Below are positions 53,059-63,388 of a stretch of DNA of 64,000 nucleotides, one piece after another; the first letter of the stretch is position 1; every line of letters starts with the position of its first letter. The notes beneath the pieces are model-generated. The model saw only the letters and a program-made list of their open reading frames with translations. It made no database searches and had not been told where the DNA came from. The translations under genes and the position numbers were made by a program. Where the stretch lies: NCBI GenBank assembly GCA_022695795.1, contig MU404118.1, forward strand, positions 1-64,000, given 5' to 3'. The DNA comes from Biscogniauxia marginata. Lineage: Eukaryota > Ascomycota > Sordariomycetes > Xylariales > Xylariaceae.

Positions 53059-54603
53059 ATGTCGCAGATCGCCCACCGTCTAGACACCCTGCGAGGGCCT
53101 ATCCCCTCTTCATCGCAGTCCCAAGACCTGTCCGGTAGTAGCCAGAGTCAACCGTCTAACAACTCCAATAACGGGTCCCAGGACACCACCGCCACCAACG
53201 ATACCGATCGCGTATTCACCCCGCCCGAGTCCGACAGCGAGGGTAGCCTTCGACATGCGAGCGGCCATGCTCCAAGTCAAGACTCGCAGCTCTTGCGACT
53301 GTCCGAGCTTGCCGCGGCACAGCAGAGGATGGCTGGCGTAGACGGAGGCGAGGTCCGCTGTGGTCAATCCAGGAAGAGGATGGCCGACGGTGTCGTCAAG
53401 CACGCGAGAGCACACTCAACCACCTCGCCGGTGCGTATGGGTCATTCGAGAAATACGAGTACCGTGAGCGTGGCATCGACTGCCGGCAGTCGCATTGGCG
53501 AGGTGATTACTCATGGCGAGAGACGCGTCATTCATGCGCTAACTCCATCACAGTTGTCAGCCGAACTGAAGACCAAGTTATCGTATGCTATGGTGAAGGT
53601 GAACAATGGCTGGCAGGGCCATTCTATAGACGAGGTCGAGTCGCTCGCATCCCAAGCCGCATCGCCCACCTCGAGCACGTCGACGCTGCATGGCAGACGA
53701 GGCGCGTCTGCAAGTCCACAGATTGCCATCGCAGCGCCAAGATACGTCGCCTCAAACCCTTCAAGCGCTGCTACTAGTCCTACAATGCTTCTGCCCCCGC
53801 AGGGCCGCACCTACGAATCCTTTTGGAGGGAGAGCAATCCAAAACATCCAAGCTCTACATCGCCAATCTCCCAAGCACCAACATTAGCTCCTCCTGCGTC
53901 TATACAACCACGACAGTCTGGTCACACCAACCCACGCCGCAACTCAAGTGCTCGATACACCCCGACTTTCCTTTCCCAGTCTCACCACGCATCCCCTCAT
54001 ACCCCAGCCCAGCCCAGCCCGCTGCAAAACACGCCAGGTCAGCGAAGTAACCGAGCTCCTAACATAGACCCTATTCTCTTTTCACCGCACCAAAACGTCC
54101 GCGAGCAGGAAGCGCTAGAGACGCTCATGTTCATGAGTAGTCCAGGAAATTCGGCAAACATGAAACACACCCTCCCATCGTCATCCTCACAGCTGCGCAA
54201 CAGCACGCGAACGGCGCTACCAACATCCCGACTAGCTACAGGGAACGAGACGAACAGTCAAGGTCGAAAGAACCTACCGACGGGACGGCCGCAGCCACAT
54301 CAGCTCAAGCGTGTAGAATTTGAAAAGTCTGCAGGCTATGGCGAAATGGATGCTAATGACCAATGTGGCCCTCTCCAAGCCAGGGGCACACCGCGTCGGA
54401 AAACATTGAACGGCTCGGTCCCAAGACCGTCTCTCCCTCTTCCCTCGGGCCTGAGCGGGCCGTCGCGGCCGAGAGCCATCCTCCGAGACGACGATATCGA
54501 ACGAATGATTGATCGGGTAGCCGCAAATGATAGCTCAGATTCGGAAGGGGAGATACATATTCCTCAAAACAGGAGACCAGGCGGCGCCAGCGTCGGAGCT
54601 TGA
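53059..54603 (+). CDS. Whi5/Nrm1-type repressor of G1/S transcription
   Basis: A single exon of 514 aa from the ATG at 53059 (MSQIAHRLDTLRG). Residues 170-196 (LKTKLSYAMVKVNNGW, then HSIDEVESLA) match the GTB motif shared by yeast Whi5 and Nrm1, which binds the SBF/MBF transcription factors and represses G1/S genes. A second conserved block of filamentous-fungal members, REQEALETLMFMSSPG, is at 348-363. The rest is Ser/Thr/Pro-rich with many SP/TP sites, consistent with CDK regulation. The C-terminus carries a short conserved segment (AILRDDDIERMIDRV). MCB and SCB boxes upstream fit the known feedback in which Nrm1 is itself an MBF target. Whether this is functionally Whi5 or Nrm1 cannot be told, since filamentous fungi usually have one. 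Confidence 0.88.
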   Translation: MSQIAHRLDTLRGPIPSSSQSQDLSGSSQSQPSNNSNNGSQDTTATNDTDRVFTPPESDSEGSLRHASGHAPSQDSQLLRLSELAAAQQRMAGVDGGEVRCGQSRKRMADGVVKHARAHSTTSPVRMGHSRNTSTVSVASTAGSRIGEVITHGERRVIHALTPSQLSAELKTKLSYAMVKVNNGWQGHSIDEVESLASQAASPTSSTSTLHGRRGASASPQIAIAAPRYVASNPSSAATSPTMLLPPQGRTYESFWRESNPKHPSSTSPISQAPTLAPPASIQPRQSGHTNPRRNSSARYTPTFLSQSHHASPHTPAQPSPLQNTPGQRSNRAPNIDPILFSPHQNVREQEALETLMFMSSPGNSANMKHTLPSSSSQLRNSTRTALPTSRLATGNETNSQGRKNLPTGRPQPHQLKRVEFEKSAGYGEMDANDQCGPLQARGTPRRKTLNGSVPRPSLPLPSGLSGPSRPRAILRDDDIERMIDRVAANDSSDSEGEIHIPQNRRPGGASVGA

Positions 54604-56023
54604 TGTTATGATATCCTCTCTGAGGGGCTTGTGTATGGTTCAAATCCTCCTTACTCTCTGGCGTATATATCGTTCAAGACCGTAAGAGATTGGGGCATTT
54701 GATTTTTGACATTCTATTCATGATTACAACGCATTGACATGGATTTATTTTTGGGAGAGATGTCGCGAGGAAAGGGGGGGTGGTGAGAAGGGGGATGGAA
54801 TTCAGGTGCATATGGTTGCATTTATAGGGATCACTCATGAGCATGATGACGTACATTGATAGGCGTATCTTTGAAACATCTATATAAGCAATCGAAGACA
54901 ATGTTCACATAGGTTAGGTAGATAATAAATGCAGCGTCGACTTAACAACTAGAGGCATATCTTTAGCGACATGTCTCGATTGGCTACGCACCAACGCAGC
55001 TAGAGATAACAGAGTGTGTTGTACACGAAGACGAGGACATCACGCATATGTTATTTACATGACATAAGCCTTGAGAGCCAAAGACATACCTAGACGCTGC
55101 TAATAATGACATGGAAGCTGACAGCAGTGGCTATCATGTGTATTTCTCCTGGGATGATGCTTGCGTGGGGGGAAAGTAAATGCTTGGTATCCATGACGAG
55201 GAAAGTTGACCAAGGCTCGAAGACACTGCCAGGCTTTTTTCCCCACAGGTTCGTCGTGAAGTCGTCCAATGGAATCCAAGCTCAAGCCTTCCCCCAGCCT
55301 CGGTAAAACGGTGCGACCGAAGGCTTACGACATTGACCTCAGGCGCAGTAGGTAGGTACTAGGAGGTAGGTAGTACTACCTTGTACCAAGGCCCCGTGAT
55401 TCAACAAGGACGTCAACCCCGCCCCAACTGAAGCCCTACTGCTAGGTACCTAGGTAGGTACATCTTACCTATCTATGCACGGACTTCCTACCTAAAATCT
55501 AGGTAGGTCCTGCAAGCCATCATCCCCGAACCAACCGCTCATCTCTTGTGGTTTCCGATCTCCCGTCCCACAGCTACCTGGTACACTACCTGTTAGGTAC
55601 CTACCTAGGTAGGTAGCACTCAAGTCACCTGTCCGGGCTAAAAGCACAGCCAGACACAGCACGACTGCGCCTCTCCACATATAGACAGACGGGACGTATC
55701 TACTCACGCACGCCTCTTGACTTGCGTTATGCTACACCAAACCTACGCAAGCGAATGCGATGGCTCGAGGCAACTTTTGTCAACTAAGTCTGATTACGGC
55801 AAGGGCCACCGAATAGTAAGGTTTGTAAGTGGTAGGTAGGCATATAAAAAGTTTCGTTCCTCTTGTTCTCGCCTTCTTCCCCAACTTTTGCAAGTATTTG
55901 GCAAATCCTTCTCTTGCAAATTCTCTTCCATTTTCCTCTTTGTCGCCTCTCGGCCATATAACGAGATCGTCTCGACGAGTATAAACCCTTCCGTCGCAAA
56001 CACACTTGAACCCTGCCGACATC
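54604..56023. repeat. Intergenic with GGTACCTA cluster
   Basis: Positions about 55340-55620 contain many TAGGTAGGTACC and CCTAGGTA units in both orientations. The last 150 bases are pyrimidine-rich leader for the glycine-zipper gene. I see no gene. Confidence 0.6.
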
Positions 56024-56803
56024 ATGTCCGCTGCAGAATACTACGGCAAGAGCGGAAGCGGAGGTGATGGCCATCGTCCTTCTCATCCCCAGAGCTCGTC
56101 GCCATACTACCAACCTCAATACACACCCTCTCCGTCACACTCGCCTTACCCCTCGCAGCCAACCTATGCCCAGCCGCCAGCACAGTCACAGAACCACTTG
56201 TCTCCATACCCTTCACAACCACAATACGTACGCCCTGGATCCGCGCACTCGGACGCCGGATTCCCACCGCCGTCATACCACCACGATCGCCTCGGATCGG
56301 CATCAGCGAGCCCGCTTCCACGCCCCCACTCAGCAGATCCGTACTCATCGGACCACAGGAACCGCGACCCGAACCAGGCCGTCTACGCCGACCAAGAGGA
56401 TGGCGAACGTGGCCTTGGAGCTACCTTGGTCGGTGGTGGTGCCGGCGGACTGCTGGGACACAAGCTAGGGAAGGGGAAATTAGGTACACTCCTCGGGAGC
56501 GCGGTTGGTGCCGTAGCCGCAAACGTAATCGAGAATAAGCTCGAGGGTAGGCATGGAAAGCACAGCGGACACCACGGTCACAACCCCTATGGACAAGGAC
56601 ATGGACAAGGCCACCATGGAAGCAGCGGTGGCTTGTTGGGCAGTGCAAGCAGCTTCTTAGGTGGCGGGAGTAGTAGTCATGCTCCTTCTCATCACGGCTC
56701 GTACCACTACGGCGGGCATCATGGTGGCCATGGACATCATGGGAATCACGGGAATCACGGCCACCACGGCCACCATCATAACCATCATAGCCACGGATGG
56801 TAA
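56024..56803 (+). CDS. Glycine-zipper protein with His-rich tail
   Basis: A single exon of 259 aa (start MSAAEYYGKSG). The N-terminal 125 residues are Pro/Ser/Gln/Tyr-rich (YPSQPTYAQPP), probably disordered. Residues about 130-171 form a glycine-zipper membrane segment (GATLVGGGAGGLLG, then LGTLLGSAVGAVAANV). The tail is His/Gly-rich (HHGGHGHHGNHGNHG and similar), encoded by a CAT/GGN-type coding repeat. Glycine-zipper 2TM-like proteins are common in fungi and are often linked to stress or membrane association. The His-rich tail could bind metal, but that is speculation. Confidence 0.8.
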   Translation: MSAAEYYGKSGSGGDGHRPSHPQSSSPYYQPQYTPSPSHSPYPSQPTYAQPPAQSQNHLSPYPSQPQYVRPGSAHSDAGFPPPSYHHDRLGSASASPLPRPHSADPYSSDHRNRDPNQAVYADQEDGERGLGATLVGGGAGGLLGHKLGKGKLGTLLGSAVGAVAANVIENKLEGRHGKHSGHHGHNPYGQGHGQGHHGSSGGLLGSASSFLGGGSSSHAPSHHGSYHYGGHHGGHGHHGNHGNHGHHGHHHNHHSHGW

Positions 56804-59002
56804 AAGGGGTCGTGGAAGTGGCGTTGTGCGAGCTAGACAACGGAGATAACTACTAATGAGGGAATGGTTTTTTTATGTACGATCATATATAGTAGCTGAT
56901 GATCTACGGCGGCTGGCAGCCCTCGATGGGTTTGAATAGGACACACAATGATATATTCTCGAGCCCACCTTTTCGCATCGTGTTTTAATAGGAAGTCGTC
57001 TTTACTACTGATATCAGTACACGATTATCAATGTCATACCGTGATATCAAACAGAGAGAATGCTAACCACGGAACTGCGTTGGCAGGATATAGGAGTCAA
57101 ATTATAGCCACTTGTACTAGTTGCAGAAGTGTAGACCTCGCGATGCCATCAAGTCCAACGCAACTCTTTCGAGTTATACGAATTTATTCGAGCAGCACTA
57201 GATGGCCCGTGTAAATAACAGAAAAAAAGAGGGAAAGGGGAGAGGAATGCAAATAGAACGGGTAGCCTATGAATCCTAACATTACCACCTACGTGTACAT
57301 TATCACGTTCAATTCCATGAACTCGTTCTTGCCCCAGCGGCTTTGATGCGCGTGGGCTTCTCTCTCCGTCTTCACACAAACCCGCAGATATCATAAAAGA
57401 ATAGTCTCACTTCCAAGACCAAAACTTGTCTTTCACGTGTTGGTCGCACTCGTGCTAACCTCTCCTAACAACCCACTCTAGATTCCCTTTTCTCACCTAC
57501 AATATTTCTCCATAAATCCAACGCATTAACCAGGGTCTCACGTTTTCCATGATGCTCGGCCATCCTTGTCACTATAATCAGCGTGTGGGATGATAGTTCG
57601 CCCCTCGGGATCGAGATCGTGTCGTATTTTGTACTCGGGAGAAAGGGTGAACATGTAAAATTTTAAACAAGAGCCTGATTGTTATTAATTAGGAGTGAGC
57701 TCAAGAGGGAGAAAGGCGTGATAATTGAGGTTAGCGCAGGTAGTAAACTTTCTATCTAGATAGCTGACTACATAAGTAGAGATTGTTCTGAAAACCAGAA
57801 CACAATCTGTTCCTTTCTACCCGCACTGGCGATTCTTATCATCGTCAATAATATATCTCGATGGTATGTAAACCCTTCTCGGGCGTACAAGAGTAATTTA
57901 GGTATATGGATATATTTACTAGTGAGTATCGGGATTTATTTGTCGAACTTAAAGGAAAAGGAGTTTATACAATTTGGATGTAAATAATTATTATTATGAA
58001 CATGATAGAATATTGGCATTTACTCGTATGCGTAGCCTATGTCAACAGCTTGCTGCCGAACCCCCGGTATTTGCCCAACTTATAACTGCGACGGGTAGCC
58101 TGAGTAGAACTACAAGGAATACAGAGTTCTAAATACTACTGGTGGCAAGTTAGAGAGAAATCGGGCGATCGTCCTTTTATCTGATTGTTGGATGTTTTGA
58201 TTTGTCATGGCAGTTGTGTTGAAATATAAGCCTCACTAAGATAAGGCGCATAACACATTTTTCCTAAAATGAACAAGTTTGAGGGAGAAATTTCGTGCAG
58301 ATTTACAACTCATGGCTTGGACGTAAATTAAGTAAAAATGTGTTTCATAAGATTTATACGTTTTCAAGAAAGTATACACGTGAGATTCAGCAATAAATAT
58401 GATCCGAGGCGGTGTTCCTTCTATCAGCCACGGCACATATTAGTAGTAGTCCTCATGAGGCTATTTAGATTAAGTTGTTGCTATCATGAGGCTTGGCGCG
58501 ATCGTCAAGCAGACAGGGAAGGCAATAGATCTGCAACTTCGCAACAGAAATTGTTCTAACATTAGGTACCTATCCGCATATGCTACACATGCTATATTAT
58601 GTAGTTGCCTGAAGAAGTATATCATTGTCGTTCACAAAGTCCTCCAATATATATATATATCTCAAACAGAGACTACCGATTACCTAGTGAGGACTAAATA
58701 AATAGGTATAGATTCTCTTGTACCATACTACTTCCATGTAAGGAAGTGGGTATGTTATATTGCAAGTGGGTTTGCGTTTCTGTTTTCCGGTATTCCCGCA
58801 CAAGGAATGGTACACAACATAATTGTAGATAAGGGTAAATGAATTACATAGTAGATACCTACCTAGGTAGTTGTATACATAGTTAAGGATCTCCTATCTT
58901 CTTTAAGTTTATTTTGGTTTATCGATCTTAGGCTTTCCTCGAACTATCGTTGTTCGTCTGAAAATTTATCTCCCAAGGTCCCTCCGTGTTCGATGTATCG
59001 CG
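56804..59002. other. Long gene-poor region before the nucleoside hydrolase
   Basis: No convincing gene. It contains AT-rich stretches (57940-58020), an (AT)7 tract near 58651-58664 and a short TACCTACCTAGG stretch at 58856-58870. Confidence 0.5.
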
Positions 59003-59064
59003 ATGAGACCGTCTGCTCTCTTGCTCCAAGGCTGGGTTACCCTAGCGGCCTCTATAGCCCTTGA
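58993..59064 (+). promoter_or_regulatory. Overlapping upstream ORF at the nucleoside hydrolase start
   Basis: An ATG at 58993, ten bases before the presumed start at 59003, opens a 23-codon frame that ends in TGA at 59062-59064. If the transcript starts upstream it would reduce translation of the main frame. Confidence 0.4.
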
Positions 59065-60408
59065 CGGCAGAAGCGGGGTTAATCCCGGCGGGCAGAGAGT
59101 TATCATCGAGAATGACTGGAACGCGGTATCTGCCGGTCAGTTCCTCATGGCACTTGACTATGGTTGGGACGTCCTAGGACTCGTTGGTGACACGGGCGAC
59201 TCGTGGGCGATGCATTGTAGCATGCACGCGCTGGCGCTTCTCGAGATCGGAAACCTCTCATGCATCCCAGTACATAAAGGTGCCGACTACCCCCTATTGA
59301 TGACACCGAAGCTCCTACAAGCTTGGCAAGATCTCCAGGGGCCGCTCGTTTGGGTGAGTTGCCTGGCTGAAGGAAGAAATATTCACATGGCTTGTAAAGC
59401 TAACGCTATCATCTATGTAGCAAGGCTTTTTCAAGCCGTATAACGAGACGGCTGAAAAACTAGGCGAAAATCCCTCAGACGGTGATCCGAAGCGGGTTAA
59501 CAGAGCAGCGCTCGTTGAGGGTTACCCGAACACGACATTGGCGGGCATCCACGCGGCGGCTTGGATGGTGGAGCAGGTACGCAAGTATCCGGGCGAGGTG
59601 GTGATCTACAGCGGTGGAACATTCACCAATATCGCGATGGCGGTGCGAATGGACTCCGAGTTCGCGTCCCTGACGAAAGGGCTGTATGTCATGGGCGGAT
59701 TCGTAGACACCAACCTCCTCATGACGAGCGGTGACCTGAACCAGGCCGACATCAACACGGATGTGAGTTGTGTTGCTTATGAAGTTCTGATATTTCGATA
59801 TATATGGTTTTTGAGGATAGGAATAAGTATCGATTAACGAAGCTGGTGTGCAGTTCAACACAAAGTCCGACCCCGAAGCAGCAAAGATAGTCCTGACGGC
59901 GGATTTCCCAAACATCAGTGAGTTGACGCCGAAGCGGAATAGGTGACTCTCAAACTTGATAGATACTGACAACATACAGCTCTCGTCTCGAGCGCATCTA
60001 ACGCGCATTTCCCCGACGAAGATTTTCTACAGGAGATATTCGAAGTGGAAAACCCGTACACGAAGCTCGCGTTCGATATGACGCAAACTTTCCTGCCCTA
60101 CTGGGATGAGACAACTATGCTCGTTGCGTTGGATCCAAGCTCGATTATAAACCAGACATCTTGTAAGTGATCTACTTGTACAAATTTTCCCTTAATTTTA
60201 TACGTTCTATGCTGACAGGAGCAAAGTCTACGTGAATGTCGACACGTCTTACTACAGCCCGACGTATGGCAATCTCTGGGCTTATCAAAAGGACCTGGTT
60301 CCAAAGCACCAGGACCTACGTGAGATCAATTTTGTGTATTCTGTGAACGAGACCACCCTCCGTTCGGCTTTGAAGCGCGCGTTACAGAACCCAAAAAGTT
60401 GCCTGTAA
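59003..60408 (+). pseudogene. Secreted inosine/uridine-type nucleoside hydrolase, frame conflict at last intron
   Basis: Exons 59003-59353, 59421-59762, 59854-59917, 59980-60162 and 60219-60408, with introns of 67, 91, 62 and 56 bp. The first four exons join in frame. The last join (TCTT|GTAAGT ... CTGACAG|GAGCAAAG) leaves the homologous frame AAAGTCTAC one base out, so the sum (1130 nt) is not a multiple of three. I found no alternative splice site that repairs it. Residues about 1-17 look like a signal peptide. The family N-terminal Asp motif reads IIENDW instead of the usual DTD or DND. Other expected blocks are present: GLVGDTGDSW, LEIGNLSCIPV, IYSGGTFTNIAMAVRMD and YVMGGFVDTN. Enzymes of this family cleave the N-glycosidic bond of nucleosides. 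Here activity is doubtful because of the frame break and the changed Asp. Confidence 0.75.
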
Positions 60409-61029
60409 AAGTACCGAGGGTGAGGAGCTAGGGATGACCAATAGTTGATGTACCCCTGAACATGTATATTCAAGGCATGAATCTGGCGACTATTTCAAGC
60501 TTTATAGATGAGTAATGATAATCAAACTATATATATACTATGGAACCTAGGTTAGAATCCTTACATAATGGGAGAGAGAGAGCTGGTCGTAACATCGTAC
60601 ATGTACTGTTGGTATACACCTTAGCTAAAGCTTCTCCCATCCGAAGTGTATATGAAGCAGGTCTGATATTGACATGCGACTTCTCATTCAATTTAATGAA
60701 GACGTAAGGTACTAGGTACTTAGGGGTACGTACAGGTGTGTATTGAATAATAGGTAAATTGCCAACCGCCGCATTGGTGCACAGTTGTTGCTCCTATCAA
60801 AACAGACAACTGCATTGTTCTCAGTCGTCAACCTCATACTCTGAAGGTTTTTTTTTTCCTACAAAATCCTTTCCGACATCATCCGCACGCCTCACCTCAG
60901 TCCCGTTCGATGTCACTTTTCCATCTTTGGTAGGTCCCTTGAGGCATGGATGCCATTGACTCAAATTCGCCAAGCTTATTTTCCTAATATACAGCCTTGT
61001 AAGATAAAATATTCTCGACACTGGAGAGC
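60409..61029. other. Intergenic, no gene seen
   Basis: AT-rich spacer with a short GGTACTTAGG stretch near 60705-60725 and a T-run near 60848-60856. Confidence 0.5.
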
Positions 61030-62304
61030 ATGGGACGAACGAAAAAGAAGCAACCAAACCCACCGCTTCGAAGGTACCCCGAACGCCGGCGCAATAAGCG
61101 AGTGAGATACCGCACTCAACAAGCTCACCGCGAGGGCGCACCCCCTCCGCGATATATACCACCGCATCGGGTCACAACAAACACGGCCGGGAGCTCCGGG
61201 CGCATCGCGGCTCGTCGTGAACCACGAGCGGAACAAAATATCGGTGCTGGACCTAAACATCGCGAACCCCAATACCCACCGACCATTAAGTTCGAGAATT
61301 TGACACCAAAGCCCTCCGTGCCCCGGCTACCCGGGGCACCAATACTTCATTTTCCATTTCGAGGTGCACCTAGCCCGATTCTTGGCCTGCAGGTCAGAGC
61401 CGAGACCCCGAGTCCCTTGGTCAAGATTGAGACGCCGGTATGGCATCCCGCTCAAAGTGTGCGCATCGAACCACCGCTAGGTTTTCTCCGCAGTCGGGCT
61501 GCCGATAGCCCTATGGTTTTGCGAGAGAGGACAAGCAACGAGAAGCCGCCACCTGTTGCTAAGGCGGATTTGAAAACAACAATAAACTCGGAGGTTCAAG
61601 ATGCGTCTAAGAGGCCGCCGAATCTTCCTCAACCGGGCTCACAAACATCCCACTCGCCCTCTTCTCTGCCAGCGCTTGGGACTCATCAAGGGCTCACCGA
61701 GCGTATGGTATCCTCGCGAGGAGGGAACCAAGAGGTGCCCCGACCAACACCTAAGTCCGAGGACCAGGGAATTGTCCTTCAGCCAAAACCTCCTCCCGCT
61801 CCGTCTCCGTCTACCGCGACCTCTGATATCCAACAATCGCAATCGGGCACTGCTAAACGACTGAACCTTATTGAGCCTATCGGCCATCCTAGGATCGTAT
61901 TTCCCGCTAAGTTCGTGAAATACATTCTTGACGCAACCTTCGAATTTGTAGATTTTGGAGGTACCGCGGCTGATGCATATCAAGTCACCGCTTACATCGA
62001 ATCAGAAAATAGTGACCCGTCCGAGCTGTATTGTGGTACCTTCTCTCGCCTCGAGAATGCTAATGAGAAGGTCATGCAGGTTTTCGGGCGCGATCCCTTT
62101 GATTTGATGAGTGAGAGATACACGGATATGCTGTTTAAAGAGGCGGACGAACCAGGACAGGGAAAAAACGAAGCGAATCAAGAGAGCCCACAGAACCATC
62201 CCTGGACAGCTTTCGGTTTCGATAGCACGTGTCCTACATTGAGGATCTGGGCCAAGGATGATGAGCAAAACTGGAGCTTCCGAGTGGAAGCTGTTAAGGT
62301 CTGA
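61030..62304 (+). CDS. Hypothetical Pro-rich protein with folded C-terminus
   Basis: A single exon of 424 aa. The N-terminus is strongly basic (GRTKKKQPNPPLRRYPERRRNKRVRYRT is split here: GRTKKKQPNPP, RRYPERRRNKR), a likely nuclear localisation signal. Residues about 80-285 are Pro/Ser-rich with SP/TP sites and probably disordered. Residues about 290-420 look folded, with a mixed alpha/beta pattern (FPAKFVKYILDATFEF, AYQVTAYIESEN, CPTLRIWAKDDEQNWSF). No family is recognised. A nuclear, DNA- or RNA-associated role is possible, but that is inference. Confidence 0.65.
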   Translation: MGRTKKKQPNPPLRRYPERRRNKRVRYRTQQAHREGAPPPRYIPPHRVTTNTAGSSGRIAARREPRAEQNIGAGPKHREPQYPPTIKFENLTPKPSVPRLPGAPILHFPFRGAPSPILGLQVRAETPSPLVKIETPVWHPAQSVRIEPPLGFLRSRAADSPMVLRERTSNEKPPPVAKADLKTTINSEVQDASKRPPNLPQPGSQTSHSPSSLPALGTHQGLTERMVSSRGGNQEVPRPTPKSEDQGIVLQPKPPPAPSPSTATSDIQQSQSGTAKRLNLIEPIGHPRIVFPAKFVKYILDATFEFVDFGGTAADAYQVTAYIESENSDPSELYCGTFSRLENANEKVMQVFGRDPFDLMSERYTDMLFKEADEPGQGKNEANQESPQNHPWTAFGFDSTCPTLRIWAKDDEQNWSFRVEAVKV

Positions 62305-62884
62305 TCTGACCCTCAATTTCGCTCTCTTTTGCATCAATCGGTATCTGTCACCATGGACTTGCATTTTGAATGCCGCTTGGATATTTGCTTGTGGGCGCGG
62401 GACGTTAGAGGAAACGTTCCACGTCTCCCTTGCCTTAATATTCCTTTACAGGTTCATTCCTAATAGCCGGACTTTCATCATCGACTTTCTGTAGTTTTAG
62501 GGGTTTCGGATGTCGACAGTACAATGGAGTCAGGCCTTAAATGTACGAAGTATTGACTACAGGGGCTTGGTCTAGGAGAATCTAGCCTGTAGGTGTATAT
62601 AATATTCTCAACCCAACCCGTGGATATTGCGTCCTCTTTGACGAGGATTTTATTGTTCACAAGCACAGATTAGATCTTCTAGGAATATACGCAAGTCCCT
62701 GTTCACAATTTCAATAAGAAGGTCTACTCTAGTGGTTTATATGCTGTCCTACAAGACGACGAAGGATATATTTCCCATATTACAACACTATTGACGTTAA
62801 TTTCATTTCATGCTGGAAATGAATAAATATATATATATACGTTCAAGCTCTATTCTTGAGATCCGCCAAGGCTTAGCTCAGGTT
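62305..62884. other. Intergenic before the right-hand LTR pair
   Basis: This is the 3' UTR of the preceding gene and AT-rich spacer, with an (AT)8-like tract near 62827-62840. Confidence 0.5.
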
Positions 62885-63028
62885 CTGCCTGTTGAATAAG
62901 GGGCTATACGACCCCTGTCACCTGTATCTATCTACATATATAGGAGGGCGAAGCCCTCCTATCCAGACTCACCTTGAACCGATACACTTGATCCCATCCT
63001 CACATCTTCGTTTCATCTCAACACAGCC
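62885..63028. mobile_element. Solo LTR, copy 2
   Basis: The 134-bp element at 62890-63023 begins TGTTGAATAAGGGGC and ends CATCTCAACA. Flanking pentamers are CTGCC (62885-62889) and CAGCC (63024-63028), a target duplication with one difference. It shares GGGGCTATACGAC, CTATCCAGACTCACCTTGAA and TCATCTCAACA with copy 1, in the same orientation. The palindrome lies at 62942-62960, with the loop reversed compared with copy 1. Confidence 0.8.
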
Positions 63029-63254
63029 TTTTCCACACCAACAACTGTCCTTTACAATCTGAGGAACACCCAACTCCGTAACCTAGCCAAAGGTCAGCAA
63101 ATAAACAAGCCACTTAATCAAGCTCACGTGAATCCAGAATCTCAAGTAATCTCGTGGCCCACCCGGATACCCTGTGCTAGGTTTGAGGTAGGACACAGGG
63201 TGAAAGGAGTAATATATTAGGTCTAGTACGTATAGGGGGGGAGGGTAAGATACA
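63029..63254. other. Spacer between LTR copies 2 and 3
   Basis: 226 bp with a purine-rich tract (GGGGGGGAGGG near 63234-63245) just before copy 3. It has no coding capacity. It could be read as a tiny internal domain with a polypurine tract, but each LTR copy has its own target duplication, which favours two separate insertions. Confidence 0.5.
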
Positions 63255-63388
63255 GTCTGTGTTGAGATATGGGGTATACGACCCCTGGTGTCCTGTATAT
63301 ATAGATGTACTTCGCCCACCTACGTAGACTCGCCTTGAACTAATACACTGGATCGTATCCTCATATCTTGTCCCATCTCAACAATCTG
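63255..63388. mobile_element. Solo LTR, copy 3
   Basis: The 124-bp element at 63260-63383 begins TGTTGAGATATGGGG and ends CATCTCAACA, which makes a 9-bp terminal inverted repeat (TGTTGAGAT / ATCTCAACA). Flanking pentamers are GTCTG and ATCTG, differing by one transition. The central palindrome is degraded here (GTACTTCGCCCACCTAC). Confidence 0.78.

Noticed and set aside
54570..54660. tRNA-like T-loop sequence GGTTCAAATCC
   Set aside because: The upstream 60 bases overlap the end of a coding region and do not form D or anticodon arms.
62890..63383. LTR copies 2 and 3 as the two ends of one miniature retroelement (TRIM-like) with a polypurine tract before copy 3
   Set aside because: Each copy has its own near-perfect 5-bp duplication and the outer flanks (CTGCC, ATCTG) do not match each other. 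No primer-binding site is evident after copy 2. Two separate insertions fit better.
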